The notes below the pieces were generated by a model. The model did no database searches, had not been told where the DNA came from, and saw only the letters and a program-made list of their open reading frames with translations. From the NCBI RefSeq assembly GCF_024385575.1, contig NZ_JANFMV010000001.1, forward strand, positions 3,315,681 through 3,379,680: DNA of 64,000 nucleotides, read 5' to 3'. The position numbers and the translations under genes were made by a program. Positions 36,412 to 45,875 of this stretch are shown here, one piece after another. The stretch is from Rhizobium sp. NRK18 (GTDB taxonomy: Bacteria; Pseudomonadota; Alphaproteobacteria; Rhizobiales; Rhizobiaceae). Position 1 is the stretch's first letter; each line of letters starts with the position of its first letter.

Positions 36412-37152
36412 TCACACCAGATTGTTGCGGACCGCATAGGCGATCGCTTCGGACCGCGTCTTCGTCGCAGTCTTGCGCATGACGCTGGTGATGTAGTTGT
36501 TGATGGTGTTGCGCGAGATGCCGAGGATGACGGCAATCTCGTCGCTCGTCTTGCCCTCGGATATCCAGAACAGGCATTCGATCTCCCGCTCGGTCAGCTC
36601 GAAATCGCGCTCCTGCCGGATGTTGACGTTGTCGGTCACGCTGAAGAAGTAGCCTGTCAGCAGGCCGATATTGCGCAGGCGCTCGGGCGACAGGATCATG
36701 CCGTCCCTGTAGAGCAGCATCAGCGACAGCCTGGTCCGCCCGACGTTCAACGTCATGCTGCAGAATTCCCGGCTAAGACCGGTTCCGATGACCGCGTCTT
36801 CGGGCAGAAGTGCGAAGGCAGGCTGGAACAGGGAGAGACACTTGTCGAGTTCGGTCGAGCGGGCATAGACGCCGGCGAGCTCCGTCGCCAGGCGACGGAC
36901 GAGATCGAAGGGCCAGTCCGAGGACACGATGAAGTCGAGTCCCTGCTCCTGGACGAGATCGTAGCGGGCCAGGAGAAAACAGGAGGCGCCGACATGCTGG
37001 GTGAGATAGCGCAGGCCGGTCGCGATGTCGGATGAAACGGAGAGCTGGGCAAGCTTGTTGACGAGTTCTTCCTTCGTGTCGACCCGGCCGACACCCGCAT
37101 CCGCACCAACGGGATCAGTATCGTTCACAGTTCTGTCCCACTGCCCCATCAT
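36412..37152 (-). CDS. visN: Motility master regulator VisN (LuxR type)
   Basis: 246 aa. LuxR-type DNA-binding domain at about 180-245 (LTEREIECLFWISEGKTSDE, then IAVILGISRNTINNYITSVM); N-terminal sensor-like region (IATGLRYLTQHVGASCFLLA). First gene of visN-visR. Two Met codons at the start (37152, 37149) leave a one-residue ambiguity. Known role in Sinorhizobium: required for expression of all lower flagellar genes. Confidence 0.94.
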   Translation of the reverse strand: MMGQWDRTVNDTDPVGADAGVGRVDTKEELVNKLAQLSVSSDIATGLRYLTQHVGASCFLLARYDLVQEQGLDFIVSSDWPFDLVRRLATELAGVYARSTELDKCLSLFQPAFALLPEDAVIGTGLSREFCSMTLNVGRTRLSLMLLYRDGMILSPERLRNIGLLTGYFFSVTDNVNIRQERDFELTEREIECLFWISEGKTSDEIAVILGISRNTINNYITSVMRKTATKTRSEAIAYAVRNNLV

Positions 37153-37474
37153 TCCGCCTCAGCTGAAAATTGAACTCCACCCGCAAGCCACGCTCAGCCT
37201 CTTCATCCTGTCGCCGCCCTTTATTCCCCCACGACAAAAGTCCGAATCCATAATCGAATCACCGTATTGTAGGACGATCTCGATCACAGGCCAGATTCGA
37301 TTTTGAGGCTTCCTCCACATTCACCGGACAGCCAGGCGGCCACCGGAACCCAAAATTCCATCAATGACAAATAATAGGCCACTTGCGCCGCCATCACAAA
37401 TGAAATCCCGAGCAATCCACCGCTGACGGCTCGCCGGCGATGTGCCGCCACCCTGCTTCCTGGAGCGTGCCGTG
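37153..37474. other. Intergenic region between fliF and visN
   Basis: 322 nt without a supported gene. It should contain the visNR promoter on the minus strand. Composition is more AT-rich than the flanking genes at 37260-37400. No terminator-like hairpin behind fliF is evident. Confidence 0.5.
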
Positions 37475-39172
37475 TCAGGCTGCCTCATCGATCGCCCACT
37501 TGCGCAGGATCTTTGCGGCGCGCTCTTCGCTGATTTCGACCATGCGCGACAGGCGCCGTTCCGGACCTTCCTTGACCTTGCGGTTGAAGCCGCCGCCTTC
37601 CGTGTCCATGGTGAGCAGGTCTTCGGTGCTGTCGAAGCCGAAGTCCGAACCGAAGCCTTCCATGAGCGCGCCGGGACCGGCTGCGGTATCGCCGAGAGCC
37701 GGCGAGAAATCGGGCAGTTCGAGACCGAGATCCTCTTCCAGGCCCGCCTGGTTGATGCCGGCCTGACCGCCGACGCCGATCGACTTCATCAGCGGGCGGA
37801 AGCCCATCCAGACGACCAGGAATGCGACCAGCACGAAGGCGGCGGAGTTGATGATGCCGGCCAGGTTGCGGCTCAGCATGTCCATGACGCCGGGTGCGGC
37901 CGACTCGTCGTTGAGCAGTTCGTTCTCCATGAAGTCCATGGCGGTGACCGTCACGATGTCACCGCGACTGGTATCGAGGCCGGCGGCGGAGGTGACAATC
38001 TTCTGCATCTCGGCAAGATAGGCGTCGATCTTGGCCTGATCGGCAGGCTGGCCGACCATCGCAGCAATCCGGCTCTTGTTGACGACAACCGCCACCGACA
38101 TCTTCTCGACCCGGTAACCGTTGCGCACGGTCGCGACCGTCTTGCTGTTGATTTCGTAGTTGGTCTGCTCTTCCTTCTTGTCCTGCTGATCGGACGATTC
38201 CGGACCGGAGCCGCCGCTGGCATTGGCCGCCTGCGGAACGTTCTGCTCGACGGTGGCGGCGGTGTCTGCCTGCTTCTGCGAGGATTTTTGCGTATCCTTA
38301 GTGACGCGGACCGACCGTTCGACCTTCGATTCGGGATCGTAGGTGGTTTCCTGGATCTGCTGGGTGTCGGTGTTGACCGCGACGGTCACGCTGGAACGGA
38401 AGTTGTCGAGGCCAAGGAAGGGTGCCAGCGCCTTGTCGATGTTGGATTCGACTTCGCTCTGGACGTTCTCGGCAACGCCGAGATTGCGGCCGAGGCCATT
38501 GTCCCCGCCTTCCGCCCCGGACGCCAGCAACTGGCCGGCCGAATCCAGCACGGTCACGTCATCGACTTCGAGGCCGGGCACGGAGGCTGCGACCAGATGA
38601 CGGATCGAAGGTGCTACCTTGCGGCCGGTCGACGAGCTGGCGCGGATCATGACGGAAGCCGTCGGCTTCTGCTCGCCGCGGCGAAAATTGCCGATATCGG
38701 CCATGACGATGTGGACGCGGGCGGCGGTGATGCCGTTGATGGCCTGGATCGTGCGGGCGATTTCGCCTTCAAGGGCGCGGACGCGCGTCACCTCCTGCAT
38801 GAAGGAGGTCAGGCCAAGTGAACCGACATTGTCGAAGAGTTCGTAGCCGGCATTCGAACTATTGGGCAGGCCGCGTTCGGCCAGAAGCAGACGGGCCTTG
38901 CCCGTCATGCCCGCCCGCACCGAAATGCTGGAGCCATCCGAGCCGATCTCGAAGTCGACGCCAGATTCGGCGAGCACGAGGCTGATCTGGTTGAGGTCCT
39001 GCGCATCCAGGCCGATGTAGAGGTTTTCATAAGCCGGCTTGTTGACGAAAAAGGCGGCAGCAAGCACGAGCGCCAGCGAGACGATACCTACACCGGCCAG
39101 CGCGAGGAGCCGCGTCTTGCCAAGGGAGGCTAGGTTACGAAGTACCTGGGGTAACTGGTTCAACAGATTCAT
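37475..39172 (-). CDS. fliF: Flagellar MS-ring protein FliF
   Basis: 565 aa. Two membrane helices, at about residues 22-42 (LLALAGVGIVSLALVLAAAF) and 445-465 (LAGIINSAAFVLVAFLVVWM), flank the periplasmic ring domains, which include the YscJ-type SGVDFEIGSDGSSISVRAG region. The C-terminus (AAKILRKWAIDEAA) matches the FliG-binding tail of FliF. FliF is the platform on which basal body and export gate are built. It stands between the che operon and visNR. Confidence 0.95.
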   Translation of the reverse strand: MNLLNQLPQVLRNLASLGKTRLLALAGVGIVSLALVLAAAFFVNKPAYENLYIGLDAQDLNQISLVLAESGVDFEIGSDGSSISVRAGMTGKARLLLAERGLPNSSNAGYELFDNVGSLGLTSFMQEVTRVRALEGEIARTIQAINGITAARVHIVMADIGNFRRGEQKPTASVMIRASSSTGRKVAPSIRHLVAASVPGLEVDDVTVLDSAGQLLASGAEGGDNGLGRNLGVAENVQSEVESNIDKALAPFLGLDNFRSSVTVAVNTDTQQIQETTYDPESKVERSVRVTKDTQKSSQKQADTAATVEQNVPQAANASGGSGPESSDQQDKKEEQTNYEINSKTVATVRNGYRVEKMSVAVVVNKSRIAAMVGQPADQAKIDAYLAEMQKIVTSAAGLDTSRGDIVTVTAMDFMENELLNDESAAPGVMDMLSRNLAGIINSAAFVLVAFLVVWMGFRPLMKSIGVGGQAGINQAGLEEDLGLELPDFSPALGDTAAGPGALMEGFGSDFGFDSTEDLLTMDTEGGGFNRKVKEGPERRLSRMVEISEERAAKILRKWAIDEAA

Positions 39173-39292
39173 TCTGTTCTCACGCTAGGAAACTGCAAGC
39201 GGCGCTATTGGCTCAAATAGGACACTAGGCAGTGAAACTTGCGCGAACGTTTCGGGTGGCCGACCTGCGATCAAGGCACGGAGCCGGAAACG

Positions 39293-39320
39293 GAAAACGG
39301 CGCCCGAAGACGCCGTTTTC
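39293..39320 (-). terminator. Terminator behind the che operon
   Basis: Inverted repeat GAAAACGGCG (39293-39302) and CGCCGTTTTC (39311-39320) with an 8-nt loop, continuing CGTTTCC on the minus strand. It is 59 nt after the cheT stop, between cheT and fliF, and suggests that fliF has its own promoter in the remaining 120 nt. Confidence 0.75.
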
Positions 39321-39378
39321 AAAGGAAAGTTCACATAAGCTCCGGTTGGGTCAAACCGGTGGCTTGAAAGACTTCGAA

Positions 39379-39765
39379 TTAGAAGAGGTCGCAGTCACCG
39401 ACCGCCTTGGTCAGCGGCTGGGAATGCCCGTGGCGGATGGCGCCGCCAAGCGCTCTCTGCATGTCGGCAAGCTTGACGAGGTTCAGCGCCGTCGCAAGAT
39501 CAACCAGCAGGCCCTCGGGTATTGAAGCCGTCACCGTGTCGATGAATTCGGCGAGCCCGCGCGTCTTCTGCACGGCCAGATCGATACCCTGCAGCACCTT
39601 CATGCAATCGGGATGCTGCATGAAGTCGACGCCGGCAAGCTCGTGGAGCTGCGGTTCGATCCGCTCGATGAGATAGGCAACGTCATGCAGCTCAGAAACC
39701 ACACGCATGAGAACGTCCGGCAGTGCATCCTCATAGGCTTTTTCGTCGGTGTTGCTGACCTGCAT
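39379..39765 (-). CDS. cheT: Chemotaxis protein CheT
   Basis: 128 aa from ATG 39765 (MQVSNTDEKAYEDALPDVLM). Small, helical, cytoplasmic. It is the last gene of the che operon, the position of cheT (orf10) in Sinorhizobium and Agrobacterium. An in-frame upstream extension overlaps cheD and looks non-coding. CheT has been linked to CheR in Sinorhizobium; nothing in this sequence tests that. Confidence 0.85.
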   Translation of the reverse strand: MQVSNTDEKAYEDALPDVLMRVVSELHDVAYLIERIEPQLHELAGVDFMQHPDCMKVLQGIDLAVQKTRGLAEFIDTVTASIPEGLLVDLATALNLVKLADMQRALGGAIRHGHSQPLTKAVGDCDLF

Positions 39766-39778
39766 TGGAACCTCGTTC

Positions 39779-40336
39779 TCAGAAAAATTCGATGGAGTTG
39801 TCGACCGGCTTCGGCGCGACAACCGGGCGACGCTGCTCCAGCGCAACCGTCTTTTGAGTTTCGGCGCCGGTCAGCGGATGCTGGCGCGCACGGCCGCTGA
39901 TCGGCCAGTATTCAAGTTTCCGGCCGTGGTCACCGCCTGTCGACGAGCCAACGATCGGAATGCCTTCATCCTTCAGGAACTGCGTGGCAAACGCCGCGTT
40001 CTGATCCCCCACATTGGAGAAGGAGGCAATGGTCTTTGCGCCGCCGAAGATTTTCGCCTCCAGCCGGTCGCGTCGGGCGCCCGCCTTCAGCAGGCCGTTG
40101 ATCAGCAATTCCATCAGATGAACGCCATAGCGGGTGGCGTCGCCACCGGCGGCCAGGGACGCGGCATTTCCCGGAAGGAGGAAATGGTTCATGCCCCCGA
40201 CGCCGGCGACCGGATCACGCATGCACGCAGCCACGCACGAGCCCAGGATGGTCGTCAGGACGACATCCGGATCATTCGAGATCTTGTACTCGCCTTGAAT
40301 TATGTGGACTCGTTTGACTGGTGCGTCGACTGTCAT
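39779..40336 (-). CDS. cheD: Chemoreceptor glutamine deamidase CheD
   Basis: 185 aa. The catalytic Cys and His are seen at Cys34 ([14 protein letters not shown]) and His51 ([11 protein letters not shown]), with Thr29 nearby, and the [20 protein letters not shown] stretch is conserved in the family. CheD deamidates receptor glutamines. It lies between cheY2 (4-nt overlap) and cheT. Confidence 0.95.
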   Translation of the reverse strand: MTVDAPVKRVHIIQGEYKISNDPDVVLTTILGSCVAACMRDPVAGVGGMNHFLLPGNAASLAAGGDATRYGVHLMELLINGLLKAGARRDRLEAKIFGGAKTIASFSNVGDQNAAFATQFLKDEGIPIVGSSTGGDHGRKLEYWPISGRARQHPLTGAETQKTVALEQRRPVVAPKPVDNSIEFF

Positions 40337-40722
40337 TTAAGCGCTCCGAATACCGCTTCGATCGAGGCTTTCATCTTTTCGATGGTGAACGGCTTCGCCA
40401 GGACGTTGTTGGCACCCAGCTGGGCGGCCTTCTGAACCAGCGCACGGTCGCCCTGCGCGGTCAGGATGATGAACGCGGCCTTCTTCGTCGCCGGATTGCT
40501 GCGCACGGCCTGGAGCAGCCCGAGGCCGTCCATCTTCGGCATGTTGAAGTCCGAAATCACCAGGTGATGCGGCTGCTGCTGCATGATCTTCATGCCCTGC
40601 TCGCCGTCGCCTGCGGCCGTGATCTGCTTGAAACCAAGCTGGGTCAAGGCATCACTCAGCAACAGGCGGCTCGTGACCTGATCGTCGACGATCAGCACTT
40701 TTATCTTTTCCGCTAGCGACAT
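40333..40722 (-). CDS. cheY2: Chemotaxis response regulator CheY2
   Basis: 129 aa, single receiver domain: acidic pair Asp13/Asp14, phosphoacceptor Asp58 ([12 protein letters not shown]), Thr88 and Lys110. In Sinorhizobium CheY2-P is the form that binds the motor and slows it, while CheY1 drains phosphate. The start is fixed by the TAATG junction with cheB; a long open frame further upstream is a shadow of cheB. Confidence 0.93.
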   Translation of the reverse strand: MSLAEKIKVLIVDDQVTSRLLLSDALTQLGFKQITAAGDGEQGMKIMQQQPHHLVISDFNMPKMDGLGLLQAVRSNPATKKAAFIILTAQGDRALVQKAAQLGANNVLAKPFTIEKMKASIEAVFGALK

Positions 40723-41768
40723 TATTCTATCCCTTCCTTCCGGGCGGCTGTCATTTTCAATATCTCTTCCCCTATGGAGCCAAGGGGGAGCTGCTGCTCT
40801 ACGGCTCCAATCTCGTAGGCAACTCTCGGCATTCCATAAACCACGCACGTCTTCTCGTTCTGGCCGATGGTGCTGGCACCCGCACGGCGCATCGCCAGAA
40901 GTCCGTTTGCTCCGTCGCGGCCCATACCGGTCAGGATGACGCCGACGGACTTGCGTCCGGCGATCTCTGCGACCGAGTTGAACAGGACGTCCACCGATGG
41001 CCGGTGACCGTTGACCGGACCGCTGTCGATCAGGCGGCAGCACGGCGCCGACGGATTGACGATCTGCAGATGGCGTTCGCCGCCCGGCGCCAGGTAGATC
41101 TTGCCGATCTCGAGGCGCGCGCCGTCCGTCGCTTCTGTGACGACCGGTGCACAGAGACGGTTCAGGCGTTCGGCGAAACTGGTGGTGAAGGTTCCCGGCA
41201 TGTGCTGGGTGATCACCGTCGGCGGGCAGTTGGCCGGGAAATTCTGCAGCACCGTGATCAGCGCCTCGACGCCACCAGTCGAGGAGCCGATCGCGACGAT
41301 CTTTCGGCCGACATGATATTCCGACACGGCGCGCGGCGGCTGCGGCTGCGCGGCGGGGGTGCGTATGTAGCGATGCTGCGAACGGGCGGCGGCCTTCACC
41401 TTCTCGGCGAGATCGTAGAACGGCACAGGCTCGCCGGGTGCGGGCTTGCCGACGCAATCGAAAGCACCGATTTCCAGGGCGGCCAGCGTGGCGCCGGCAC
41501 CGCGATGGGTCATCGAGGAGACCATGATGACCGGCATCGGCCGGAGCTTCATGATCTTCTCCAGAAAGTCGAGGCCATTCATGTTCGGCATCTCGATGTC
41601 GAGCGTGACGACATCGGGATTGAGTTGCTTGATGGCCTGACGGGCCTCCATTGCGTCACCGGCCTGACCGATGACGGAGACTTCCGGATCGGCATTCAGG
41701 ACGGCAGTGATCAGACCGCGCATGGTGGGCGAGTCATCGACGACGAGGACGCGAGCGGGCATGCTCAT
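40722..41768 (-). CDS. cheB: Chemoreceptor methylesterase CheB
   Basis: 348 aa. Receiver domain 1-125 (Asp11/Asp12, Asp57) and a C-terminal methylesterase domain with catalytic Ser163 ([12 protein letters not shown]), His189 ([10 protein letters not shown]) and Asp285 ([10 protein letters not shown]). CheB demethylates receptors in opposition to CheR. Its ATG overlaps the cheR stop by 4 nt and its stop overlaps cheY2 by 1 nt. Confidence 0.96.
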   Translation of the reverse strand: MSMPARVLVVDDSPTMRGLITAVLNADPEVSVIGQAGDAMEARQAIKQLNPDVVTLDIEMPNMNGLDFLEKIMKLRPMPVIMVSSMTHRGAGATLAALEIGAFDCVGKPAPGEPVPFYDLAEKVKAAARSQHRYIRTPAAQPQPPRAVSEYHVGRKIVAIGSSTGGVEALITVLQNFPANCPPTVITQHMPGTFTTSFAERLNRLCAPVVTEATDGARLEIGKIYLAPGGERHLQIVNPSAPCCRLIDSGPVNGHRPSVDVLFNSVAEIAGRKSVGVILTGMGRDGANGLLAMRRAGASTIGQNEKTCVVYGMPRVAYEIGAVEQQLPLGSIGEEILKMTAARKEGIE

Positions 41769-42673
41769 GCAGTTTTCCTCCCGCTCTTGCCGATATAGCG
41801 ATACGTGGTGATGCCGATATTGTCGAACTCGTCCTTGGCGGGACCCGACACGCGTTCGGAATGACCGATATAGAGATGGCCGCCCAGCGGCATGAGGCCG
41901 GCAAACCGGTTCCAGATCTTCACCTGTGTCGGCTCATCGAAATAGATGACGACGTTGCGGCAGAAGATGACGTCGAACTGGCCCTTGAACGGCCACTGCG
42001 CCATGAGGTTCAGCTCGTTGAAGGTGATCAGCTTCTTGACGCGGTCGTCGATCTGCAGCTTGCGGCGGCCGTTGACGTCGACGTCCTTGAACCACTGGCG
42101 GCGCATTTCCGGCGAAATGGTGTCGGCGGACGAATGATCGTAGGCACCGGCGCGGGCGATCGCCAGAATTTTCGGGTCGATATCCGTCGCGAGGATGCGG
42201 AAGTCGTAATCTGCGATATTCGGCGCCATCGCCAGAACGGTGAGCGCGATCGAATAGGGCTCCTGCCCGTCAGAACAGGCAGCCGACCAGATGCGTACCC
42301 GACCGCCGGACTTGGCGCGCTGGATGAGATCCGGCAGGACATCGGCCTTCAGGTGCTCGAAATGATGGTTTTCGCGGAAGAACTTCGTGAAGTTCGTCGT
42401 CAGGTGCGACAGCATTTCGCGACGTTCGGGTGCGCCCTGTTCGGACGACACCAGTTCGCAATATTCGCGGAAGCCGCTGAGGCCCAGATTGCGGATGTGC
42501 TTGGATAGCCGCGAATAGACGAGCGACGCCTTCGTCTCATTGAGGAAGATACCGGCATCTGCGTAGATCATTGCGGCGATTTCGGTCAGGTCGCGCCGGG
42601 TCAGCGGATATTCGCCACTGGCCAGAACATCGTCCGCCGACTGCCTTGAATCAGGAGCACGCATTAAACTCAT
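41765..42673 (-). CDS. cheR: Chemoreceptor methyltransferase CheR
   Basis: 302 aa. N-terminal helical domain, then the methyltransferase domain with [12 protein letters not shown], the SAM-binding [15 protein letters not shown] segment, and [19 protein letters not shown] near residue 235. CheR methylates glutamates of the chemoreceptors. It is separated from cheA by 162 nt that do not encode CheW. Confidence 0.95.
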   Translation of the reverse strand: MSLMRAPDSRQSADDVLASGEYPLTRRDLTEIAAMIYADAGIFLNETKASLVYSRLSKHIRNLGLSGFREYCELVSSEQGAPERREMLSHLTTNFTKFFRENHHFEHLKADVLPDLIQRAKSGGRVRIWSAACSDGQEPYSIALTVLAMAPNIADYDFRILATDIDPKILAIARAGAYDHSSADTISPEMRRQWFKDVDVNGRRKLQIDDRVKKLITFNELNLMAQWPFKGQFDVIFCRNVVIYFDEPTQVKIWNRFAGLMPLGGHLYIGHSERVSGPAKDEFDNIGITTYRYIGKSGRKTA

Positions 42674-42834
42674 ACGATCACACTTCCCATGCCGTCTTTG
42701 CCGATGCGGCAGCTTGCAGGTCTGTTTCTGGTCGCGACAGCCAGCTCCCCTGCTCCGGACGTTGTCCGGGACACCCTGGAGCGATGCCCTGAGGCACTGC
42801 TGCTTCTCATTGCCGACGTCGAGACCATCCGCAT
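42670..42834 (-). CDS. Possible 54-codon gene between cheA and cheR
   Basis: An open frame of 54 codons begins with ATG one nucleotide after the cheA stop (TAA-T-ATG) and ends with a TGA that overlaps the cheR ATG (ATGA). The predicted peptide is basic and Ser/Arg rich (MRMVSTSAMRSSSASGHRSR…). Codon use (three AGA, AGG, several GGA/GCA) is unlike neighbours, which argues against a conserved gene; it may only serve translational coupling or be the scar where other rhizobia have cheW. No resemblance to CheW is visible in any frame. Confidence 0.3.
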   Translation of the reverse strand: MRMVSTSAMRSSSASGHRSRVSRTTSGAGELAVATRNRPASCRIGKDGMGSVIV

Positions 42835-42835
42835 A

Positions 42836-45139
42836 TTAACCTGCCGCTGCCAATGCCGCGTTCGGGCTGAGCGGCTGCCCCCGCGATGCGGCGCATACCG
42901 CGTCAACATCGAGAATGAGAGCCACCCGGCCGTCTCCCAGGATCGTGGCTGCCGCGATCCCCGGAACGTGGGAGTAATTTGCCTCAAGACTCTTAATAAC
43001 CACCTGACGCTGTCCCTGGATCGCATCGACCATGAGGGCGCGCTGGCCGCCGCTCTCGGATTCGACGAGAAGCGCGACGCCCTCGACCGGATCCGCGCTG
43101 GTGGCGCGGTAGTTGAGGATGCGGCCGACATCGACCAGCGGGCAGAAGCCATCGCGGATCGAAAGCAGGCGATGGTTGGAGCCGTAGGAGTGGATGGACT
43201 TCGCTTCCGGCTGCAGCGTCTCGACGATCGCCGTCAGCGGCACGACGAGCGTCTGGCCGGCGACCGTGACGACCATGCCGTCGAGGACGGCGAGCGTCAG
43301 CGGCAGGCTCATGGTGAAGACGGAACCCTTGCCCGGCGTCGACGAGATCGAGATACGGCCGCCGAGCGCCTGAATGGAGCGCTTGACCACGTCCATGCCG
43401 ACACCACGACCGGAAATGTCGGAGATCTTGTCGGCAGTCGAGAAGCCCGGAAGGAAGATCAGGTTGTCGATCTCTTCATCGGAAAGCGGCGTTTCGGAGG
43501 TGATCAGATCGTTGTCGATCGCCTTCTGGCGGACGCGCTCGCGGTTGATGCCGGCGCCGTCGTCGGCCAGCTCGATCAGGATGCGGCCGGAACGATGCTT
43601 GGCAGTGAGGCGAACGGTGCCTTCCGGATTCTTGCCGGCGGCTTCGCGCTTTTCCGGCGTCTCCACGCCGTGATCGACGGCGTTGCGGATCATGTGCGTC
43701 AGCGGCTCGGCCAGCTTGTCGATGACCGTCTTGTCCACTTCGGTGTTTTCACCTTCGGTGATCAGACGGATCTGCTTGCCGGTCATGTCGGCCACTTCGC
43801 GAACGATACGCGACATGCGCTGGAAGACCGGCTTGACCGGCTGCGCGCGGATGGCCATCACGCTGTCCTGGATTTCGCGGGTGAGCTGCTGCAGCTCTTC
43901 GAGACCCATGTTCATGGAGTTGGTGCCGGAGGCATCGTTCTCGATGACGCTCTGCGACAGCATGGCCTGGTTGATGACGAGCTCGCCGACAAGGTTGATC
44001 AGGCGGTCGACGCGGTCGAGGTCGACGCGGATCGTCTGAGCGACACCGCCGCCGGCAGAATTCTGTGCCTGGGCCGCAGCCGCAAGGGCGGCGGCCTTTT
44101 CGGCCTCGGAGGTCGAGGATGCGGTTTGGCGTACGACGTCGCGGGCCGTCTGGGCGGCTGCGATGGCGTCGGCAATCGGGGCTGCGATGACCGGAGCGGG
44201 GGCCGGGCGCACCGGCTCGACAACGGTTTCCATGACCGGCTCTTCATCCGCCTCGTCAACGCCGTCGAGGGCAGACAGGTCGAAGGGAACCGGTATCATC
44301 GGCAATTCGGATGCGTCGCCTTCGGCGTCGGTTGCGTGCGCCGTTATCTCGAGGTCGCAATCCCACTCGGCGAATTCGAAGACCGAACGAATGCCTTCTT
44401 CGCCCTTTTCCGTTTCGATGGAGATATCCCAATGGAAGTAGGCGCCTTCCGGATCCATCTGGTCGAGGACCGGGAGGGATTCCATGTCGCAACGGATGCT
44501 CATCGTTCCGATGCGCGACAGGTCGCGCAGCAGAAGCGCTGCTTCGTTGCCCTTGTTGTACAGTTCGGCACGCGGCTTGAACTTCACATCGAAGGAGGGA
44601 AGCGGTCCCTGAGCTTCTTCTTCGCCACCGAAATCGTCGAAGGAGAACGGGATCGGCGCAAAACCTTCCTCACCAGCAGCCGGCTGTGGAGCAGCGGCCG
44701 GAGCTGGGGCGGGTGTCGGTACAGGCGTCGGCGCGGCGGCGGAGGGTGCTGGCATTTCCCCCTTTGCGAGCGCCTCGAGCTCCTTGACGAGCCCGGCGCT
44801 GCGGCTCGGATCGACACTGCCGCCGTCACGGGCGGCGGCGGTCAGATCGGCGAGCACGTCGGCCGACTTGAGCATCACCTTCATGACGTCCAGGTTTGGC
44901 TCAAGCTTGTTGGATCGAACGCAATCAAGAGTGGTCTCGAAAACATGCGCGAACGCCACCAGATCGTCGAGGCCGAACGCACCGGCGCCGCCCTTGATCG
45001 AATGGACGGCCCGGAACACGGCATTCACCGTTTCGGGATCACGATCGCCATCATTCATCTTCAGGAGACCGGATTCCAGTTCGGCGAGCTGCTCCTCGCA
45101 CTCCTGGAAAAAGATCTCTTTGATTTCGTTCATATCCAT
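42836..45139 (-). CDS. cheA: Chemotaxis histidine kinase CheA
   Basis: 767 aa. P1 Hpt domain with phosphorylated His46 (RAVHSIKGGAGAF), an Ala/Pro-rich linker around 120-150, a P2-like region, dimerisation domain near 375-440, kinase domain with N box (LTHMIRNAVDHGVE), G1 (LADDGAGINRERV) and G2 (SGRGVGMDVVK), and a C-terminal CheW-like P5 domain (about 620-750). It phosphorylates CheY1, CheY2 and CheB. cheY1 lies 13 nt upstream. The coupling protein CheW must be encoded elsewhere. Confidence 0.97.
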   Translation of the reverse strand: MDMNEIKEIFFQECEEQLAELESGLLKMNDGDRDPETVNAVFRAVHSIKGGAGAFGLDDLVAFAHVFETTLDCVRSNKLEPNLDVMKVMLKSADVLADLTAAARDGGSVDPSRSAGLVKELEALAKGEMPAPSAAAPTPVPTPAPAPAAAPQPAAGEEGFAPIPFSFDDFGGEEEAQGPLPSFDVKFKPRAELYNKGNEAALLLRDLSRIGTMSIRCDMESLPVLDQMDPEGAYFHWDISIETEKGEEGIRSVFEFAEWDCDLEITAHATDAEGDASELPMIPVPFDLSALDGVDEADEEPVMETVVEPVRPAPAPVIAAPIADAIAAAQTARDVVRQTASSTSEAEKAAALAAAAQAQNSAGGGVAQTIRVDLDRVDRLINLVGELVINQAMLSQSVIENDASGTNSMNMGLEELQQLTREIQDSVMAIRAQPVKPVFQRMSRIVREVADMTGKQIRLITEGENTEVDKTVIDKLAEPLTHMIRNAVDHGVETPEKREAAGKNPEGTVRLTAKHRSGRILIELADDGAGINRERVRQKAIDNDLITSETPLSDEEIDNLIFLPGFSTADKISDISGRGVGMDVVKRSIQALGGRISISSTPGKGSVFTMSLPLTLAVLDGMVVTVAGQTLVVPLTAIVETLQPEAKSIHSYGSNHRLLSIRDGFCPLVDVGRILNYRATSADPVEGVALLVESESGGQRALMVDAIQGQRQVVIKSLEANYSHVPGIAAATILGDGRVALILDVDAVCAASRGQPLSPNAALAAAG

Positions 45140-45152
45140 AGGAAGTATCCCG

Positions 45153-45518
45153 TTAGGCGGTTACACGCTCAATCGCATCGATCAGTTTGGTCGGATCGAA
45201 AGGCTTCACGATCCAGCCGGTCGCACCAGCCTGGCGGGCGCGGTTCTTCTTCTCGGCGTCGCTTTCGGTGGTCAGGACCAGGATCGGAATGGCGCGGTAC
45301 TTGTCGTTCTTGCGAACGCCCTCGATGAAGCCGAAGCCATCGAGACGCGGCATGTTGATGTCGGTGACGATGACATCGGGGCATGCATTTTCGAGGACTT
45401 CCAGTCCCTCGACGCCGTCTTCGGCCTGGATCGTTTCGAATCCGGCGTTGTTCAACGTCACGAGGAGCATATTACGAATGGTCCGTGAATCATCCACGGT
45501 AAGCACTCTCTTCTTCAT
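45153..45518 (-). CDS. cheY1: Chemotaxis response regulator CheY1
   Basis: 121 aa receiver: Asp9/Asp10, phosphoacceptor Asp53 (VIVTDINMPRLDG), Thr83/Thr84 and Lys105. In Sinorhizobium CheY1 acts as phosphate sink for CheY2-P. Its ATG overlaps the upstream STAS gene stop as ATGA. Confidence 0.94.
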   Translation of the reverse strand: MKKRVLTVDDSRTIRNMLLVTLNNAGFETIQAEDGVEGLEVLENACPDVIVTDINMPRLDGFGFIEGVRKNDKYRAIPILVLTTESDAEKKNRARQAGATGWIVKPFDPTKLIDAIERVTA

Positions 45519-45814
45519 TGCTGAATCTCCTTAGCCAGCAGGTGATCAATGTTGACGCCGATGAGCTGCAGCGTCTTTGAAAATACGTCCGAGACCTTGT
45601 TGAACACGAAGGCCTTCTTGTCTTCTTCCCAGGCCCTGGAACCGGCGATCAGCACCTGGACGCACTGGGCACCGACCCGCTCGACGCCAGATGCGTCGAG
45701 AGCGAGGTCCTTGCCACGCAGTTCCATGAGCTTCCCGTGCAGGGTGGAAGCTTCGTTGAGGTCGAGCACGGCAGACAGCTTCAGCTCCGCAGTCTCACTC
45801 TTTTTCTTCGTCAT
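45515..45814 (-). CDS. STAS-domain chemotaxis protein (CheS/orf2 position)
   Basis: 99 aa from ATG 45814 (MTKKKSETAELKLSAVLDLN). It has STAS/anti-anti-sigma fold features: LDLNEASTLHGKLMELRGKD, then LALDASGVERVGAQCVQVLI with the Ser near residue 45. The second gene of rhizobial che operons (cheS in Sinorhizobium, orf2 in Agrobacterium), where it promotes CheY1 dephosphorylation via CheA. An in-frame extension of nine codons upstream is less likely. Confidence 0.9.
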   Translation of the reverse strand: MTKKKSETAELKLSAVLDLNEASTLHGKLMELRGKDLALDASGVERVGAQCVQVLIAGSRAWEEDKKAFVFNKVSDVFSKTLQLIGVNIDHLLAKEIQQ

Positions 45815-45875
45815 CAGAACCTTCCTTGTTCCAGACCGCATTCATGTTCCCGACGCTCGCCGGCGACGGCGTGCT

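Noticed and set aside
42674..42835. cheW remnant between cheA and cheR
   Set aside because: None of the three minus-strand frames shows CheW-like sequence, and the interval is too short for CheW.
42689..45328. Plus-strand open frame (879 codons) antisense to cheA
   Set aside because: cheA is certain on the other strand; the antisense frame has no domain pattern and is explained by GC-biased codon use.
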